Positions 61,871 through 64,000 of a stretch of DNA of 64,000 nucleotides are shown in pieces. Within the stretch, counting starts at the first letter, position 1. Each line of letters begins with the position of its first letter. A model generated the notes under the pieces. That model ran no database searches and was not told the origin of the DNA. It saw only the letters and a program-made list of their open reading frames with translations. The translations under genes were made by a program, and so were the position numbers. Source of the DNA: Ideonella sp. (GTDB lineage Bacteria > Pseudomonadota > Gammaproteobacteria > Burkholderiales > Burkholderiaceae_C); contig NZ_JADJDO010000024.1 in NCBI RefSeq assembly GCF_016702655.1, forward strand, positions 1 to 64,000, written 5' to 3'.

Positions 61871-62670
61871 GGCAGGGGGCGGGTCATGGAGGGGGAGCCC
61901 GCCGCGGCGGGCCGGGAGTGCAAGGGCACGCGCTTGATGAACAGGCGCAGCGCCTGCCAGTGGATGCGCGCGATCACCCCGAACGTCATCAGCGGCATGC
62001 CGAAGAAGGCGCGCCGCACGCTGGCCTCGGTCAGCGGCGCGAGCCTGCCCGAGACGCTGGTCTGCAGCAGCGGCACATCCTGCGACGCGCCGTCGAAGTG
62101 GTCGATGCGGGCCACGGCGCGCGCTTCGGTGCGCATGAAGCGGAAGCGGTAGCCGCCCTCGACGCTGCAGAACGGCGAGACATGCATCGCCTTGGACGCG
62201 CGCAACTCGCGGCCGTAGCCGACCTCGGGGCCGGCGAGCAGGTAGCAGTGGCGCTCGCCGAAGGTGTTGTTGACCTCGACCACGATCGCCGCGAGGCTGC
62301 CGTCGCGGCGGTGGCAATACCAGAAGCTCACCGGCTTGAACACGTAGCCGAGCACGCGCGGGTAGCACTGCAGCCAGATCTCGCCGTCGGCGTCGACAAC
62401 GCCCTCGCGCGCGAGCAGCGCCTCGACCCAGGCCAGGCTGTCGGCGCCGCCGTCGCCGTGGTCGCGGTCGTGGAAGGCGACGAGGCCGAAGCGGTTGCGG
62501 CGCAGCGCGGTATGCGGGGTAGCGCGCAGGCTGCGCATCGGCAGCAGCACGAAGTAGGTCGGGTAGGCAAAGCGGTTCGCGACCGGGCGCAGCCGCGCGT
62601 GGCGCACCTCGCCGATGCCGATCAGCGGCACGGCGCCTGCGGCCGCGAAATCGACGCCCGCACCCGTCAT
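61867..62670 (-). CDS. DUF1365 family protein
   Basis: 267 residues. Typical blocks are GEVRHARLRPVANRFAYPTY and FVLLPMRSLRATPHTALRRN, then CYPRVLGYVFKPVSFWYCHR and VVEVNNTFGERHCYLLAGPE, and KAMHVSPFCSVEGGYRFRFM. The biochemical function is not established. The gene is nearly always found between an FAD-dependent amine-oxidase-like gene and a CFA-like gene, and this arrangement is kept here with four-base overlaps on both sides. Participation in acyl-chain modification is inferred from that linkage. Confidence 0.92.
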   Translation of the reverse strand: MTGAGVDFAAAGAVPLIGIGEVRHARLRPVANRFAYPTYFVLLPMRSLRATPHTALRRNRFGLVAFHDRDHGDGGADSLAWVEALLAREGVVDADGEIWLQCYPRVLGYVFKPVSFWYCHRRDGSLAAIVVEVNNTFGERHCYLLAGPEVGYGRELRASKAMHVSPFCSVEGGYRFRFMRTEARAVARIDHFDGASQDVPLLQTSVSGRLAPLTEASVRRAFFGMPLMTFGVIARIHWQALRLFIKRVPLHSRPAAAGSPSMTRPLP

Positions 62671-63968
62671 GCCGCGGCCCTCTCGGCCAGCGACCACTGC
62701 GACTTGAGCGCGCCGGCGACCGCGAGCCCCGAGCTCAGGCCGTCTTCGTGGAACCCGTAGCGCGTCCAGGCGCCGCAGAACCAGGTACGCGCGCGGCCCT
62801 GGATGCGCGGCAGCAGGCGCTGGGCGTCGATCGCGCGCTGGTCGAACACCGGGTGCGCGTAGTCGTAGGCGCCGAGCACGGTCTCGGCACGCGGCGCCAC
62901 GAGCGGATTCAGCGACACGATCACCGGCGTCTCGAAGGGCAGCGGCTGCAACTTGTTGATCAGGTAGTGCAGGCACACGCCCGAGCGCTCGCGCTCGCTG
63001 CTCGCGGCGCGCTCGTAGTTCCACGCCGCCCAGGCGCGGCGCCGGCGCGGCAGCAGCGACGCGTCGGTATGGAGCACGGCTCGGTTGCGGTGATAGGCGA
63101 TCGCGCCGAGTACGCTGCGCTCGCGCTCGGTCGGGTCGGCGAGCAGCGCGAGCGCCTGGTCGCTGTGGCAGGCGAGCACGACCTCGTCGAAGCGCTCGCT
63201 GCCGGCGTCGGTGGCGATCATCACGCCGCCGCCCGGCGGCAGCCGGCGCACGCTGCGCACCGGCGTGGCCAGGCGCGCGTCGCCGAGCGCGCCGACGATG
63301 CGCTCGACATACTGGCGCGCACCGCCCCTGACCGTGAACCAGCGCGGCCGATTGGCAATCTGGATCAACCCGTGGTTGTGGCAGAAGCGGATCAGGGTCG
63401 AGATCGGAAAGCGCAGCATCTGCTCGGTCGGGCACGACCAGATGCAGGCAATCATCGGCAGGAAGTAGCCTTCGCGGAAGTCGTTCGAGAAGCGGTGCTG
63501 GTCGAGGAAGTCGCCGATAGTCTGCACCAGCTCGCCCTCGGCGTTGCGCTCGGCAAGTGCGGTGCACAGCCGGTTGAAGCGCGCCAGATCGCGCAGCATG
63601 CGCCAGAAGCCCGGCCGCAGCAGGTTGCTGCGTTGGGCGAACAGGCTGTCCAGGTCGGTGCCGCTCCATTCGAGCTCGGCGCGCCCGGGGCCCGCCGGCG
63701 CCTTGACCGAGAACGACATGTCGGAGGCCACCGTCTCGATGCCGAGCTCGCCGAAGAGGCGGATCAGGTTCGGGTAGGTGCGCTCGTTGAAGACCAGAAA
63801 GCCCGTGTCGACGCCGTGCGTCACGCCTTCGAGCGTCACATCGACGGTATGCGTGTGGCCGCCGAAGTACTGGCCGGCCTCGAACAGCGTGACGCGCGCG
63901 TGCGGCTCGAGCTCGCGTGCTGCGGCGAGGCCGGAGATGCCGGAGCCGACCACGGCGATACGTCGCAT
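62667..63968 (-). CDS. FAD-dependent oxidoreductase (amine-oxidase fold)
   Basis: 433 residues. FAD-binding Rossmann motif RRIAVVGSGISGLAAARELE and the GG doublet with substrate contact YFGGHTHTVDVTLEG. Middle blocks are VDTGFLVFNERTYPNLIRLF and REGYFLPMIACIWSCPTEQM. The late FAD-contact region is RARTWFCGAWTRYGFHEDGL, then SSGLAVAGALKS. Relatives annotated as NAD/FAD-binding or amine-oxidase proteins head loci with DUF1365 and CFA-like genes. A desaturase or oxidase role on methylated acyl chains is inferred. The stop overlaps DUF1365 (ATGA). A gene ending at 63973 lies four bases upstream, so this may not be the first gene of the operon. Confidence 0.92.
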   Translation of the reverse strand: MRRIAVVGSGISGLAAARELEPHARVTLFEAGQYFGGHTHTVDVTLEGVTHGVDTGFLVFNERTYPNLIRLFGELGIETVASDMSFSVKAPAGPGRAELEWSGTDLDSLFAQRSNLLRPGFWRMLRDLARFNRLCTALAERNAEGELVQTIGDFLDQHRFSNDFREGYFLPMIACIWSCPTEQMLRFPISTLIRFCHNHGLIQIANRPRWFTVRGGARQYVERIVGALGDARLATPVRSVRRLPPGGGVMIATDAGSERFDEVVLACHSDQALALLADPTERERSVLGAIAYHRNRAVLHTDASLLPRRRRAWAAWNYERAASSERERSGVCLHYLINKLQPLPFETPVIVSLNPLVAPRAETVLGAYDYAHPVFDQRAIDAQRLLPRIQGRARTWFCGAWTRYGFHEDGLSSGLAVAGALKSQWSLAERAAA

Positions 63969-63972
63969 CGCG

Positions 63973-64000
63973 TCAGACTCCCATCACCGCGGTCACGATC
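63973..64000 (-). CDS. C-terminal end of an upstream gene, partial
   Basis: The last bases of the window read, on the minus strand, eight codons IVTAVMGV followed by TGA (63975-63973). They lie four bases before the oxidoreductase ATG, the spacing expected of a preceding operon gene. Too little is present to name it. Confidence 0.35.

Overview
The window looks like a chromosomal segment of a high-GC betaproteobacterium of the order Burkholderiales, probably from the Rubrivivax/Leptothrix/Methylibium side of the order. The basis is gene order and protein character: fur / bamE-dapB-exbB-exbD-leuS-lptE-holA, hpf-ptsN-hprK, amgK / lptD-surA-rsmA, and GC-rich hairpin repeats between genes. I saw no phage, IS element, CRISPR array, tRNA or rRNA gene.

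Layout. (1) 1-7.6 kb: a nucleoside/purine-type BMP ABC importer (two permeases, an ATPase and, after a gap, the binding protein), a DUF3667 membrane protein, and a compact three-gene cassette of visibly lower GC (TIGR04255 protein plus two uncharacterised proteins). (2) 7.7-15.5 kb: purB, pyrF, a membrane-bound hybrid histidine kinase and an OmpR-type two-component pair. (3) 15.6-24.4 kb: a methyltransferase, an ECF sigma factor, then an amino-acid module: a MocR regulator divergent from a LysE exporter, an EamA exporter, a PLP aminotransferase, a PhzF protein, a VOC protein and a threonine-dehydratase-like enzyme. (4) 24.4-29.6 kb: enoyl-CoA hydratase, alpha/beta hydrolase, M20 peptidase and an ABC exporter. 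(5) 29.7-39.4 kb: amgK divergent from lptD-surA-rsmA, a secreted ribonuclease with its barstar-type inhibitor, and maeB. (6) 39.5-45.3 kb: a PAS kinase/LuxR regulator pair, thiL, pgpA, pncC (CinA C-terminal type) and a 2-hydroxyacid dehydrogenase. (7) 45.3-56 kb: envelope and housekeeping genes (holA, lptE, leuS, exbD, exbB, dapB, bamE, fur, hprK, ptsN, hpf, corA). (8) 56-64 kb: a solitary amino-acid-binding protein, then a tightly overlapping eight-gene operon read leftwards (FAD oxidoreductase, DUF1365, CFA-synthase-like methyltransferase, chalcone-isomerase-like protein, MFS transporter, DUF3833 lipoprotein, SDR, NTF2-like protein). It resembles the singlet-oxygen/furan-fatty-acid loci of other proteobacteria.

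Sequence quality matters here. From base 1 to about 14.6 kb almost every gene, including the normally essential purB and pyrF, carries several frameshifts; beyond that genes are intact except for one at 57.3 kb. Several lesions are single-base gains or losses in short runs, and some compensate each other within 15-20 bases. I therefore read most as sequencing or assembly error at a contig end, not decay. Gene identities in that stretch are good, but exact starts, ends and residues are not.

The most interesting unexplained items are the TIGR04255 three-gene cassette, the lipid-modification operon at the right end, the secreted RNase/barstar pair, a structured leader before corA, and at least four kinds of intergenic hairpin repeat. 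One of these repeats sits at convergent gene ends and another directly in front of start codons.
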